Origin: Maridesulfovibrio ferrireducens
GTDB taxonomy: Bacteria > Desulfobacterota > Desulfovibrionia > Desulfovibrionales > Desulfovibrionaceae
DNA length: 64,000 bases
Assembly (NCBI RefSeq): GCF_900101105.1
Contig: NZ_FNGA01000001.1
Span: 806,001 to 870,000 of the forward strand
Direction of reading: 5' to 3'
Part shown: piece after piece, positions 25,295 to 34,423 of the stretch
How positions within the stretch are numbered: position 1 is the stretch's first letter
How the letters are laid out: each line of letters starts with the position of its first letter
Position numbers and translations under genes: made by a program
Notes under the pieces: model-generated
The model's database searches: none
Told to the model about the DNA's origin: nothing
What the model saw: only the letters and a program-made list of their open reading frames with translations

Positions 25295-26452
25295 TTATAC
25301 AGCGCTGCTTTTCATGAGCTTTTTATAAAGTTCTGCGTATTTATTTTCGGTCTCAGTGGGATTCCAATGCGTGTTCGAGTATTCTTTTGCAAGAGTTCCA
25401 AGTTCATGTCGTTTGTCTTGATCCATAAGAGAACTTAGGGCGTCGCTGTATCCTTTGACTGAATTTTCAACGAGAGTAACCCAGCCGTCTCCGTATTCAG
25501 GAACCTGACCTTTCGGAAGTTTGTTAACTATGATGGGCAGGCCGCTAAGTGAAGCTTCAAGCACTGTTTTAGGGATTCCATCATAATCACAATGAATGGC
25601 GAATGCGTCAAAATCAGGTGTTTTTTCACAGAGTTCGTCGTTAGTCATTCGAGGAATAAAAATTACTTTTCCCGGACCTTCAAGCGAGTTTGCCTGTTCT
25701 TCAAGTTGTGCGCGAAGTGGCCCCTCGCCCACAATTGTGAGTTCAGTATTACCGGCTATCGCCGCTTTGATCAGGTGCTCAGGGTTTTTGCCGGGAATAA
25801 GTCTCCCTACAGATAATACGCGCAGAGGTCCTGTTGATGAATAATCATTTTTTGATCTTATTTTGTCAGGATTAACGGCGTTGTAAATAGTTTTATGTGA
25901 CGCGGATTTTCTGCGGTTCACATAAGGCAGCAGGGAGCGGTAGATAACTACAACTTCGTCAGCATTCTCGAGAGTGACATTCTCAACTGCCGCAGTGAAA
26001 TGATAGTAAAGGAAATTTTTAAGCCCGAAGCTTGGATTGGTCCGATTTTCGTCAGGATGTGTATGCAGAGAAACCACGTAAGGTATTCCGAGTTCTCTTT
26101 TGATTTCTGAGGCGACGTAGCCGTTAATGTAGTTTCCGTAGCAGCGGATAAGGTCGGGCTTGATTTTTCTGGCGAGTTCAATCCCTTCAGACGCCCACTC
26201 TTTTAAAAGAGCGGGACGCCAGAAGAGAGATTTTAACAATAAGGATTTGCCGGTCTGAATATTATGAAAATGCAGTTTGGCGTTGCCCGCCATTTTCTGC
26301 AGATGCTGTGGGTTGGGGGTATCCCCGTTTGTCATAAGAATATGCACGTCATCGAAGACTTCGCCGGGATTATAGTACCGTGAAGTCATTTCTCCCTTAC
26401 CTTCAAGGTGAGAGAGACGGTCAGTGATAATATTCAGAAGAACTTTGCCCAT
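25295..26452 (-). CDS. Glycosyltransferase family 4
   Basis: A 385-residue GT-B protein. PYVVSLHTHPDENR near residue 124, LRVLSVGRLIPGKNPEHLIKA near 209 and the C-terminal donor site FAIHCDYDGIPKTVLEASLSG, in which Glu precedes a typical GLPIIVNKLPKG, are classic GT4 features. It works with the adjoining GT4 on a surface glycan. It starts 18 bases after the fused dehydrogenase-acetyltransferase gene. The sugar is not known, but neighbours make di-N-acetylated uronate and pseudaminate donors. Confidence 0.86.
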   Translation of the reverse strand: MGKVLLNIITDRLSHLEGKGEMTSRYYNPGEVFDDVHILMTNGDTPNPQHLQKMAGNAKLHFHNIQTGKSLLLKSLFWRPALLKEWASEGIELARKIKPDLIRCYGNYINGYVASEIKRELGIPYVVSLHTHPDENRTNPSFGLKNFLYYHFTAAVENVTLENADEVVVIYRSLLPYVNRRKSASHKTIYNAVNPDKIRSKNDYSSTGPLRVLSVGRLIPGKNPEHLIKAAIAGNTELTIVGEGPLRAQLEEQANSLEGPGKVIFIPRMTNDELCEKTPDFDAFAIHCDYDGIPKTVLEASLSGLPIIVNKLPKGQVPEYGDGWVTLVENSVKGYSDALSSLMDQDKRHELGTLAKEYSNTHWNPTETENKYAELYKKLMKSSAV

Positions 26453-26469
26453 CAGATTGACCTTTCAGC

Positions 26470-28038
26470 TTACTCGCAGGGAGTCAGGCTGTTTTCACCT
26501 TTTTCTTCATATTTAGAATTACAGCGTACACATTCCAAAGAGCTTGGCAGAATTTCTCCGCATTCACATACCCATCCGGTCCTATGGGCTGGATTTCCGA
26601 CCATGAGAGCATAGTCCGGTACGTTCTTGGTTACTACTGCGCCAGCCCCGATGAGGGCGTATCTGCCTATCTGATTTCCGCAGACAATTGTGCTGTTTGC
26701 GCCGAGAGTCGCACCCTTTTTAACAAGAGTTTCGCGAACTTCGTTCATACGGGCAACATGTGCGCGGGGATTGAATACATTGGTGAAAACCATGGAAGGC
26801 CCGCAGAAAACGTCGTCTTCAAGGGTTACGCCCTTGTATACGGATACGTTATTTTGAATTTTGCAACCGTTGCCGATTTTGACATTCGGTCCGGCAACAA
26901 CGTTTTGGCCGAGATTGCAGTTTTCTCCGATAATTGTTCCGCCGAGAACGTGCGAAAAGTGCCAGATCTTGGTTCCGTTTCCGATTTCTACGCCTTTATC
27001 AACCACAGCCGTTTCGTGAACGTGTGCGGAAGGAGCATTGGAACCGGAGTTGAGAATGACTTCTCTGCTATGTTCGTTAAGTGATTTCTGACTGGCATTC
27101 AGAACTTTTAGAACCCGTAAACCTTCTTCGGCATCGGTTCTCGGATTCTCTCCGGATTTCATGCAGTCCAGAAAATGTTTGCACTCAAGGAACAGCGGTT
27201 CGGCCTGAGGAATCTCAACCCTTTCTGCTTCCGCCTTAGAAGGAACAGGAACATTGTTTTCCCATTCTACTTTGTGCGGATAAAGCAGGAGTTTGTCTTC
27301 CCATGCTAGAGTGTCGTCAAAAACAGCCATTTTCTTGTCACCGACTACAACCAGTTTTTGTTCTTTAAACGGGTGCAGCCATGATACGAAAATGTGAGCT
27401 TTTGCGCCGGAAGGGAATTCAAGGTGCGTGGTGGTTGTGTCTGCAATATGGTTGTGCAGAAAGTTTCCACCGGTTGCGATAATCTTTTCCGGTTCTTCAC
27501 CCAGAAGGGAAAGAATCATGGAAATATCATGAGGGGCAAAAGACCATAGAATATTTTCTTCGCGTCTGATTTTACCCAGATTCAATCTGTTGGAGTAAAT
27601 ATAGTTTATGCGTCCAAGTTCGCCGGAACTGGCGAGCTCGCGCAGTTTTACAAATACGGGATGGAACTGAAGCAGATGTCCTACCATAAGGATAAGTTTT
27701 TTATCCTTGGCAAGAGCTATCAGTTCTTCGGCTTCACCTTCATTTAAAACAAGCGGCTTTTCCACATAAACATGTTTGCCTGCAAGCAGAGCTTCCTTGG
27801 CAAGTGTGAAATGTGTCTCGGCAGGAGTGGCAATAACAATACCATCAATGGCTTTGTTGTTAAGCACTTCTCCGTACGCGAGAACGGTTTCAACTGCAGG
27901 ATACTGTTCTTTAAATCTTGCAAGAGTATCTTCATTGGTATCGCAGATTACTTTAAGAGCGCCTGTGCGATCGTAATTGCGGACCAGATTTTTACCCCAG
28001 TAACCGGAACCTATAACGGCAACCTTGAGTTCGCTCAT
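26470..28038 (-). CDS. Fusion of a WbpB/WlbA-type sugar dehydrogenase and a WbpD/WlbB-type acetyltransferase
   Basis: A 522-residue fusion. Residues about 1-330 are a Gfo/Idh/MocA oxidoreductase: [18 protein letters not shown] (NAD loop), [11 protein letters not shown] (catalytic lysine in EKP) and [10 protein letters not shown]. Residues about 343-522 are a left-handed beta-helix acyltransferase with hexapeptide repeats ([31 protein letters not shown]) and end in a CECG...CVRC zinc-ribbon-like tail. In P. aeruginosa and Bordetella the two are separate: the 3-dehydrogenase oxidises UDP-GlcNAcA, and the acetyltransferase acetylates the 3-amino sugar after transamination. The aminotransferase gene sits 13 bases upstream, so three steps are in two genes. 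Confidence 0.88.
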   Translation of the reverse strand: MSELKVAVIGSGYWGKNLVRNYDRTGALKVICDTNEDTLARFKEQYPAVETVLAYGEVLNNKAIDGIVIATPAETHFTLAKEALLAGKHVYVEKPLVLNEGEAEELIALAKDKKLILMVGHLLQFHPVFVKLRELASSGELGRINYIYSNRLNLGKIRREENILWSFAPHDISMILSLLGEEPEKIIATGGNFLHNHIADTTTTHLEFPSGAKAHIFVSWLHPFKEQKLVVVGDKKMAVFDDTLAWEDKLLLYPHKVEWENNVPVPSKAEAERVEIPQAEPLFLECKHFLDCMKSGENPRTDAEEGLRVLKVLNASQKSLNEHSREVILNSGSNAPSAHVHETAVVDKGVEIGNGTKIWHFSHVLGGTIIGENCNLGQNVVAGPNVKIGNGCKIQNNVSVYKGVTLEDDVFCGPSMVFTNVFNPRAHVARMNEVRETLVKKGATLGANSTIVCGNQIGRYALIGAGAVVTKNVPDYALMVGNPAHRTGWVCECGEILPSSLECVRCNSKYEEKGENSLTPCE

Positions 28039-28050
28039 CAGGTTTCTCCC

Positions 28051-29208
28051 TTAAGCGTTTTTAATGGCGTCTGCGATGTATTCCTGTGCGTCCCTTTCGA
28101 GGTAGGGGTGCATGGGGATCGCAAAAATGCGTTTTGCAGCGTCTTCACTTATTGGACAATCGCCCGCTTTGTAGCCGAGTTCTTTGAATGCGGTCTGCAA
28201 GTGCAGCGGAATTGGGTAATATACTGGAGAAGGAACACCCTTTTCTTTGAGTGCAGCCTGAATTCTGTCGCGGTGTGCGCTGTCTTTTGCAAGCGGACAA
28301 TACTGCGCCCATGCGGAACGGTCACCTTCGGGAGTGCTTGGAGGAGTCAGCCCGTCGATATCTTTCAGAAGTTCAGCGTAAGTTGCTGCAACTTTATCGC
28401 GCAGTTCAATTTCTTCGGGGAAAATATCAAATTTCGCATGAAGAGCGGCAGCCTGAAGAGTATCCAGTCTACCGTTGATGCCGAGGCGGACATTGTCATA
28501 TTTGTCTGGGCCCTGTCCGTGTACACGGTGGGAGCGCAGGCGTTCGATCAGTTTGTCGTCGTCTGTGAAGCACATGCCGCCGTCTCCGTAGCATCCGAGA
28601 GGCTTGGCAGGGAAGAAAGATGTGCAGGTGATGTCGCCGAGGGAACAAGATTTTCTACCCTTGTATTCTCCGCCGAAGCTCTGAGCTGCATCTTCAACAA
28701 TGAAAAGGTCATGTTTGTCAGCGATAGCTTTGATTGCATCATAATCAGCAGGCAATCCGAAAATTCCTACGGTGATAATGCCTCTGGCAGTGAGCCCTTC
28801 AACTTTAGGAAGAGGATAGCCGTTGTCGCTTCCCTTGAGAGCTTCGATAGTCTTTTCGAGCTTTTCGGGGTCGATATTGAAAGTTACGGGGTCAATGTCC
28901 ACGTATACCGGAGTGGCGCCCAGAAGAGCGATAGCTTCAGCTGTTGCAAAAAAAGTGAATGGTGTGGTGAACACTGCATCGCCGGGCTTTACGTCAAGAG
29001 CCATGAGCGCAAGAGTCAGTGCATCTGTTCCGGATGCACAACCCAGTCCGTGTTTTGCTCCGCAATATTCAGCTAGTCTTTTTTCAAGAGCTGGAATTTC
29101 GGGGCCCATAATATAGGCTCCGTGTTCCATAACTGCGTCCATGTTGCTGCGGACTTGTTTTTCAATGCGGGCATATTGTTTTTTAAGGTCGATAAAAGGA
29201 ATATTCAT
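28051..29208 (-). CDS. UDP-2-acetamido-2-deoxy-3-keto-glucuronate aminotransferase (WbpE/WlbC type)
   Basis: A 385-residue DegT-family aminotransferase with IPFIDLKKQYARIEKQV at the N-terminus and the PLP lysine Lys202 in TSFFPAKPLGCYGDGG, the WbpE/WlbC signature. GCASGTDALTLALMAL binds the PLP phosphate. It should add the 3-amino group to the keto sugar produced by the dehydrogenase half of the next gene, which then acetylates it, giving UDP-2,3-diacetamido-2,3-dideoxy-glucuronate. The UDP-GlcNAc 6-dehydrogenase (WbpA) needed to start the route is not in the window. Confidence 0.88.
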   Translation of the reverse strand: MNIPFIDLKKQYARIEKQVRSNMDAVMEHGAYIMGPEIPALEKRLAEYCGAKHGLGCASGTDALTLALMALDVKPGDAVFTTPFTFFATAEAIALLGATPVYVDIDPVTFNIDPEKLEKTIEALKGSDNGYPLPKVEGLTARGIITVGIFGLPADYDAIKAIADKHDLFIVEDAAQSFGGEYKGRKSCSLGDITCTSFFPAKPLGCYGDGGMCFTDDDKLIERLRSHRVHGQGPDKYDNVRLGINGRLDTLQAAALHAKFDIFPEEIELRDKVAATYAELLKDIDGLTPPSTPEGDRSAWAQYCPLAKDSAHRDRIQAALKEKGVPSPVYYPIPLHLQTAFKELGYKAGDCPISEDAAKRIFAIPMHPYLERDAQEYIADAIKNA

Positions 29209-29249
29209 GAGATTAATTCTCCATTTTTAAGCAGATTCTTAGATAGTTA

Positions 29250-29777
29250 TTAGACAACCTTCCAATTAGGCCGTCGTAAATAAATATTACTTGTATTTGT
29301 AAACTCTTCCGTGCCGAGGACCATGAACCTGATTTTGCGCTGAATGGCTTCTTCAGCTTTGGCGCAAAGATCAACGATTCTGTCCGAGTCTATATCGTCG
29401 CCGATAATGAGGACGTCAATCAGTCCAGAGTCAATGCCTTTGGCGTAGTCGTCAAGAACATAGACTGAATCAACATCTCCGATAGTGGAGAGTATGTATT
29501 CGAGGATCTGGTCGATTCCGATATATTTGCGGACTATTGAACTTATTTCTGGAAAGAAGGGGTGAGAGGAGTTGGCGTTGTAGAATATGTAACGCCCTTC
29601 TTTTTTTTTGTTCAGGTATCCGGCGTCACTTAAGCCGTCCAGTTCTTCCTTCATTGCGTTGGGAGAAACATCAAACTCTGCAGCTAATTCACGCAAATAG
29701 GAGGAAACTCCCGGATTGAGGAATAACTTAAGTAGAAGTTTGATTCTGGTTTTTGATGTAAATAGTTCCTTTAACAT
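29250..29777 (-). CDS. Winged-helix regulator with degenerate nucleotidyltransferase-like domain
   Basis: A 175-residue protein. Residues about 5-75 form a winged helix (SKTRIKLLLKLFLNPGVSSY, then LRELAAEFDVSPNAMKEEL, with a GRYIFYNAN wing). Residues about 90-160 read like a DNA-polymerase-beta-type nucleotidyltransferase domain (VYVLDDYAKGIDSGLIDVLI) that lacks the GSxxxG..DxD active site. It lies inside the polysaccharide series, between the pglF-like gene and the aminotransferase gene. Regulators of this kind occur at the heads of O-antigen loci in delta-proteobacteria. A perfect palindrome over its own promoter suggests autoregulation. No Shine-Dalgarno sequence precedes the ATG. Confidence 0.75.
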   Translation of the reverse strand: MLKELFTSKTRIKLLLKLFLNPGVSSYLRELAAEFDVSPNAMKEELDGLSDAGYLNKKKEGRYIFYNANSSHPFFPEISSIVRKYIGIDQILEYILSTIGDVDSVYVLDDYAKGIDSGLIDVLIIGDDIDSDRIVDLCAKAEEAIQRKIRFMVLGTEEFTNTSNIYLRRPNWKVV

Positions 29778-29783
29778 GATGCT

Positions 29784-29815
29784 AGTTTGTTAGGTTATTC
29801 TGAACAAACTGTCAA
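29784..29815 (-). promoter_or_regulatory. Promoter with palindromic operator candidate
   Basis: On the minus strand a TTGACA -35 box (29815-29810) is followed after 17 bases by TAACAA (29792-29787) as a weak -10. An exact 8-bp inverted repeat, AGTTTGTT and AACAAACT with 11 bases between (29784-29791 and 29803-29810), fills the spacer and overlaps the -10. The layout suits repression by the winged-helix protein encoded 7 bases downstream. Transcription from here would start only a few bases before the ATG, giving a near-leaderless message. Confidence 0.5.
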
Positions 29816-29912
29816 CGAAAGGAGCAATTTTTGTTTTAAAATTGATATGTTTTAATGTGTAATGCACTAAAATAATTTATTTAATTTTAAATGTAGTATT
29901 GTTTTTAAGATG

Positions 29913-31784
29913 TCAGCCTTCTTCATCGAACTCAGCAACTGTCTCATGAAGTATTACGCGGACTTTTTCCCCATCAAAATTATTAGCAGCTTCAGCCATT
30001 TTATCCAGTAAATTATTTAGTTCCGCAGCGTAGGCTTCGATATCATTTTCTTCGGCTTTGAGGACCATTATTTTTTCATGCTCGGTGCTGACGATATCTT
30101 CACCTTCGGTAATAAGCTCTTCATAGAGTTTTTCACCTTCACGCAATCCTGTGAATATAATTTCAATATCTTTGTCCGGTTTTTTACCGGAAAGTTTGAT
30201 CAAGTCACGGGCCATGTCTGCAATTTTAACAGGCATTCCCATTTCAAGGATGAAAATTTCTCCGCCTTTGGCCATTACTCCGGCTTGCAATATAAGCTGC
30301 GCCGCTTCTGATATAGACATGAAGTAGCGGGTAACGTTCGGATGAGTAACTGTGACCGGCCCGCCTTTTTCAATCTGCCTGCGGAAAAGAGGCACAACTG
30401 AACCTGATGAACCTACAACATTTCCGAACCTGACAGCCATGAAGGTTGTTTTGGAATTGTGGAAAAGGCGCATGAGCAGTTCGGTGACTCTTTTGGATGC
30501 GCCCATAATATTTGTGGGTCTGACAGCTTTATCTGTGGAAACGATAACGAATCTGTCTACGCCGTGTTTATCTGCTGCGGTCATTACCTTTTTTGTGCCG
30601 CAAATATTATTATTAACGGCCTGCCAAGGATTACGTTCGACCATGGGGACGTGCTTATATGCAGCTGCGTGGAAAACAGTATGCGGTTTATGTTCACCGA
30701 AGGTACGGTCAAGCAGGCTTGAGTTTTGAACAGAACCGAGAACCGTCACATAATCATGAAATTTAAGTTCGTGATGCAGTTCCATCTGTATGGAATAAAG
30801 GTTGGCTTCACTTGCATCGATAAGAATCAGTTTTGCAGGGTTAAAACGCACCACCTGTCTGACCAGTTCAGAGCCTATTGAGCCTCCGCATCCTGTGACA
30901 AGAACAGTTTTGCCGGAAATATACTGACTGATACGGGTGGTATCGAGCTGAACCTGAGATCTGCCCAAGAGATCCTGATAGCTGACATCGCGCAAAGCTT
31001 TGATGCCTACTTTCCCGTTAATAATCTCATCCATACCGGGCAGTATTTTGTAAGGGAGTCCTGTGGTTTTACAGGCATCAATGATGCTGCGCATCTGGGA
31101 ACCGGAAGCTTCGGCAATAGCGATGAGAATGTTGTTAACGCATCTGTTTTCAATAATGACAGGAAGATCTTCAAGTCCTCCCAGTACTGGAATGCCGTGG
31201 ATTGTTCTGCCGCGCTTGCTGCGATCATTATCAATAAAACCGATTGGTTTAAATCTCAGTTGTCCGCTTCCCATTATTTCGCGGGCGACTTTTTCTCCGG
31301 CCCGTCCGGCTCCGATAATGAGAGCGTTGTGCCCATCAGCAGGGCACGAAGCTGGAGCGAATTGTAATGAATTGCCTTCATGATAGGAATAAAAAGCTCT
31401 GATGAGAACTCTTACACCTCCGGCCATGAAGATGGTAAGCATCCAGTCTATTATGAAAACTCCGCGGGAAAATCCGTCGAAGCCGAATTTATAAAGAACC
31501 AGCGTAACCAGAATCAGCGACTGAAGGAATGTTGCTTCAAGAATATGCCAGAGGTCACGCAGTCCTGTATAGCGCCACATTCCTCTATACAGTCCAAGCC
31601 CTAAAAAGACAGAAAATTTAATTATTACAGCATATTTTAAAAGTTCTAAAAACTGAATAGTTGCATACTTTGGAAGCATAAAATCAAAGCGGAAAAGGTA
31701 TGCAGCGTAAAAAGCAAGAGCGAAAATACAAAGGTCCAGAATGACCATCATGTAAAAATTAGCATTACGCAGGTTGTTGATCAT
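29913..31784 (-). CDS. pglF: Membrane-bound UDP-N-acetylglucosamine 4,6-dehydratase, PglF/WbpM family
   Basis: A 623-residue protein. Four membrane segments lie in the first about 130 residues, followed by a CoA-binding-like Rossmann domain (ALIIGAGRAGEKVAREI near 150). The catalytic SDR domain from about 285 has VLVTGCGGSIGSELVRQV, AAAYKHVPMVERNP and VSTDKAVRPTNIMGASKR. The last carries the MxxxK form, Met in place of the usual Tyr, seen in WbpM/PglF enzymes. It makes UDP-4-keto-6-deoxy-GlcNAc, the precursor of UDP-diacetamido-bacillosamine. The next genes on the strand include the winged-helix regulator; pglE precedes it by three bases. Confidence 0.9.
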   Translation of the reverse strand: MINNLRNANFYMMVILDLCIFALAFYAAYLFRFDFMLPKYATIQFLELLKYAVIIKFSVFLGLGLYRGMWRYTGLRDLWHILEATFLQSLILVTLVLYKFGFDGFSRGVFIIDWMLTIFMAGGVRVLIRAFYSYHEGNSLQFAPASCPADGHNALIIGAGRAGEKVAREIMGSGQLRFKPIGFIDNDRSKRGRTIHGIPVLGGLEDLPVIIENRCVNNILIAIAEASGSQMRSIIDACKTTGLPYKILPGMDEIINGKVGIKALRDVSYQDLLGRSQVQLDTTRISQYISGKTVLVTGCGGSIGSELVRQVVRFNPAKLILIDASEANLYSIQMELHHELKFHDYVTVLGSVQNSSLLDRTFGEHKPHTVFHAAAYKHVPMVERNPWQAVNNNICGTKKVMTAADKHGVDRFVIVSTDKAVRPTNIMGASKRVTELLMRLFHNSKTTFMAVRFGNVVGSSGSVVPLFRRQIEKGGPVTVTHPNVTRYFMSISEAAQLILQAGVMAKGGEIFILEMGMPVKIADMARDLIKLSGKKPDKDIEIIFTGLREGEKLYEELITEGEDIVSTEHEKIMVLKAEENDIEAYAAELNNLLDKMAEAANNFDGEKVRVILHETVAEFDEEG

Positions 31785-31787
31785 TCT

Positions 31788-32927
31788 TTATTTCCCGCAA
31801 TTCCTTATGCTTTCAATTGTTCTGTCCAGATCGGTTTTGCTCATGGCTGTACCGGAAGGCAGACAGAGTCCCCGCGTAAATAAGTCTTCGCTGACTTTTC
31901 CGCCGAAGGATTTGCAATCTTTAAATAAAGGCTGCATGTGCATGGGCTTCCAGACTGGGCGGGATTCAATATTATTTTCTTCAAGAGCTATGCGAATCTG
32001 GTCAGGGCTTGCGCCGAATTTGTCTTCGTCAATTAACATGGCTGTCAGCCAGCGGTTGCATTTGCCGTAATCAGCTTCCGGCATAAATGATATTCCGGGA
32101 CTGTTTTCGAGGGCTTTCTTATAGTAATCAAAAATTTCACGTTTGCGCTCAACTCTGTCTTTAAGCACTTCAAGTTGACCTCGTCCAATTGCCGCCACAA
32201 CGTTGCTCATGCGGTAGTTATAGCCGAGTTCTTTATGCTCATAATGGGGCAGAGGCTCTTTTGCCTGCTGAGAAAGCCAGCGGGCTCGGTCAATGTATTC
32301 TTTATTATCAGAGGCTAACAAGCCGCCGCCGGATGTGGTGATAATCTTATTGCCGTTAAAGGAATAAGCAGCCATAAGCGCATGTTTTCCGGCATGCTTG
32401 CCTTTATACATCGCCCCGACAGATTCTGCGGCGTCTACAACCAGCGGAATACCATGCGGTTTCAAAATTTCCAGAATGCGGTCATAGTCAGCGCACTGTC
32501 CGTAAAGGTCAGTAGGAATAACCGCTTTGGGCTTTTTGCCTATAGAAATATAATAATCAACGGCTTGTGCTAAAAGGTCAGGGTCCATGTTCCATGATTT
32601 GTAATCCGAATCAATAAAACACGGCTCTGCTCCGAGAAATTTTACAGGAGTAACGCTTCCGATAAAAGTCAGCGAAGAAGCAAGAACCACATCGTCTTTT
32701 TCGACTCCCAGAATTCTGAGTGCAAGGTGGAGGGCCGCAGTTCCGCTGGAAAGAGCGGCACAATGCGCGAGCCCTGACATTTTAGAAAAATCCTGCTCAA
32801 ATCCGTTAACCTGCGGACCGAGAGGGGCGATGAAATTGCTGTCAAAGGCCTGTTTTACGAAGTCTTGTTCGGTTCCGCCCATGTGGGGGGGAGAAAGATA
32901 TATGCGATCTTTATTGCTTGCGGACAA
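31788..32927 (-). CDS. pglE: UDP-4-keto-6-deoxy-GlcNAc aminotransferase, PglE-like
   Basis: A 379-residue DegT-family aminotransferase starting MSASNKDRIYLSPPHMGGTE. The SPPHMGG opening, NFIAPLGPQV and the PLP lysine Lys194 in SFNGNKIITTSGGG are the PglE/bacillosamine-type signature. It adds the 4-amino group to the PglF product; PglD then acetylates it. The gene is three bases before pglF and 134 bases after pglD in transcription order, so the pglD-E-F trio is continuous. Confidence 0.88.
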   Translation of the reverse strand: MSASNKDRIYLSPPHMGGTEQDFVKQAFDSNFIAPLGPQVNGFEQDFSKMSGLAHCAALSSGTAALHLALRILGVEKDDVVLASSLTFIGSVTPVKFLGAEPCFIDSDYKSWNMDPDLLAQAVDYYISIGKKPKAVIPTDLYGQCADYDRILEILKPHGIPLVVDAAESVGAMYKGKHAGKHALMAAYSFNGNKIITTSGGGLLASDNKEYIDRARWLSQQAKEPLPHYEHKELGYNYRMSNVVAAIGRGQLEVLKDRVERKREIFDYYKKALENSPGISFMPEADYGKCNRWLTAMLIDEDKFGASPDQIRIALEENNIESRPVWKPMHMQPLFKDCKSFGGKVSEDLFTRGLCLPSGTAMSKTDLDRTIESIRNCGK

Positions 32928-33061
32928 TGTTCAAGCTTCCTTTTTATATGAAAATTATAGTTAACAACGGGTCTGATATTATAATTCAGAGCTTAAGTAC
33001 AGTCTAGGATTAATGTATTAAAACTAACCGTAATGATTGTTTAAATATGGTTGTTTTTTTG

Positions 33062-33685
33062 TTAAAATTTCAATCTTTTTGCAGGCATTCCGGCGGCTGT
33101 AACTCCGTCTGGTATTTTGCGGGTAGCAGTAGATCCTGCTCCGAGCATGGCCTTATTTCCAATGATTACCCGCGGAAGTACAGTTGCACCTATGCCGACC
33201 ATTGATTCTTCACCGACCGTAACTTCACCGCCCAAGGTAGAACCGGGAGCGATGTGGGCATGAGGTCCGATCATATTATGATGTTCAATGGTGCTGTTGG
33301 TATTAATGATTGTATTGTCTTTTATTTCCGCCCCGGTATTAATCACCGCTCCGGCAAGAATCATACATCCGGCTCCAATTTTAACGGATGGAGATATGAT
33401 TGCTGAAGGGTGAATCACCGTAAAGAGGTTTTCTCCTGCTTTGGTAAGTTCCTCGAAGATCCGTTTACGCAGCGCGTTATTACCAAGCGCAAGAACCACG
33501 CCGTCATGTTCTATTTTTGAAAGATATGAATTGCCGCCCGGGACAGGAATTCCAAGTACTTCAGTCCCGATTAAAGCAGGATTTTCATCCAAAAACGCAA
33601 CAGGTTCAGCTTCTTTCATGAGCAGCAGAGCATCCGCCACAACCTGACCATGCCCGCCTGCGCCAATAATAATAATTTTTTTCAT
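33062..33685 (-). CDS. pglD: UDP-4-amino-sugar N-acetyltransferase, PglD/NeuD family
   Basis: A 207-residue protein of typical PglD length. The N-terminal Rossmann-like UDP-binding part starts KKIIIIGAGGHGQVVADAL; the C-terminal left-handed beta-helix has hexapeptide repeats. NSTIEHHNMIGPHAHIAPGS holds the catalytic histidine and the GAGSTATRKIPDG loop. It acetylates the C4 amino group made by PglE to complete UDP-N,N'-diacetylbacillosamine. NeuD-type O-acetyltransferases look alike, but the pglC and pglE neighbours favour this role. Confidence 0.87.
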   Translation of the reverse strand: MKKIIIIGAGGHGQVVADALLLMKEAEPVAFLDENPALIGTEVLGIPVPGGNSYLSKIEHDGVVLALGNNALRKRIFEELTKAGENLFTVIHPSAIISPSVKIGAGCMILAGAVINTGAEIKDNTIINTNSTIEHHNMIGPHAHIAPGSTLGGEVTVGEESMVGIGATVLPRVIIGNKAMLGAGSTATRKIPDGVTAAGMPAKRLKF

Positions 33686-33764
33686 ATATAACCTTTGCCG
33701 ATAGAAAAATAAAAGTGGCAGGGAAGATAACTTTTTTGTTTATTAAAAATTAAAAATATTAAAA

Positions 33765-33816
33765 AGTTTTGGGAGTCTTGACCCCTTTTCCAAAAGGGTT
33801 CGAGCCGCCGGAGGCA
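33765..33816. repeat. Hairpin-containing intergenic element, possible dispersed repeat
   Basis: Between pglC and pglD lies a GC-rich element (gggagtcttgacccc, then cgagccgccggaggc) centred on an imperfect hairpin at 33779-33800 (left arm gacccctttt, right arm aaaagggttc). It stands out from the AT-rich sequence beside it. It looks like a REP-type intergenic repeat; only one copy is seen in this window. Confidence 0.4.
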
Positions 33817-33820
33817 TATC

Positions 33821-34420
33821 TTAATTCTTTTTTCCTTTAAATTCCTCAGCGGTCGCGTGTCCGGTCTGGCTGATTCCTTCCCGTTTAAATACACGGGCTA
33901 CGGTCATGAAAAGTATTTTTATGTCCAGCGGGATACTATAATTCTCAACGTACCAGACATCAAGTTTGAATTTGTCGTCCCATGAAATGGCGTTGCGGCC
34001 GTTAACCTGTGCCCATCCTGTGATGCCGGGCAGAACGTCGTGCCTTCTTGCCTGTTCGGGAGTGTAACGCTCAAGGTACTGCATAAGCAATGGTCGCGGT
34101 CCTACTAGGGACATGTCACCGAAGATCACATTTACAAGTTCCGGTAATTCATCAAGGGAGGACGAACGTAGAAAGCGTCCAAATTTGGTGAGTCTCTGCG
34201 AGTCCGGCAGTAGATTGCCGTCTTTGTCTTTTGCGTCAGACATGGTCTTGAATTTAAGTATATTAAAAGGGGTGCCATGCAGCCCCGGTCTTCTTTGTAA
34301 AAAGAATATTCCGCCGCCCATTTTGCGATGAATGACAATGGCAATAATTATTAGAACAGGGAAAAATATTATGAGGGCAGGAACAGCCACTGCAAGATCA
34401 AATGCTCTCTTAAGTGTCAT
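33821..34420 (-). CDS. pglC: Undecaprenyl-phosphate sugar phosphotransferase, PglC-like
   Basis: A 199-residue monotopic phosphoglycosyl transferase. A single N-terminal re-entrant hydrophobic helix (AVPALIIFFPVLIIIAIVIH) is followed by FKTMSD, SLDELPELVNV (catalytic Asp-Glu pair), GDMSLVGPRPLL and PGITGWAQVNGRN, the standard family motifs. The short length without the WbaP-type membrane bundle matches PglC. It moves phospho-bacillosamine from UDP-diNAcBac to undecaprenyl phosphate, starting a lipid-linked glycan. It is three bases from the preceding GT4 gene. Confidence 0.9.
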   Translation of the reverse strand: MTLKRAFDLAVAVPALIIFFPVLIIIAIVIHRKMGGGIFFLQRRPGLHGTPFNILKFKTMSDAKDKDGNLLPDSQRLTKFGRFLRSSSLDELPELVNVIFGDMSLVGPRPLLMQYLERYTPEQARRHDVLPGITGWAQVNGRNAISWDDKFKLDVWYVENYSIPLDIKILFMTVARVFKREGISQTGHATAEEFKGKKN

Positions 34421-34423
34421 ATT

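Noticed and set aside
27772-29076. 434-residue plus-strand open frame opposite the diacetamido-uronate genes
   Set aside because: The frame spans two well-defined minus-strand enzymes and its junction; the translation is Cys/Phe-rich without motifs, as mirror frames often are.
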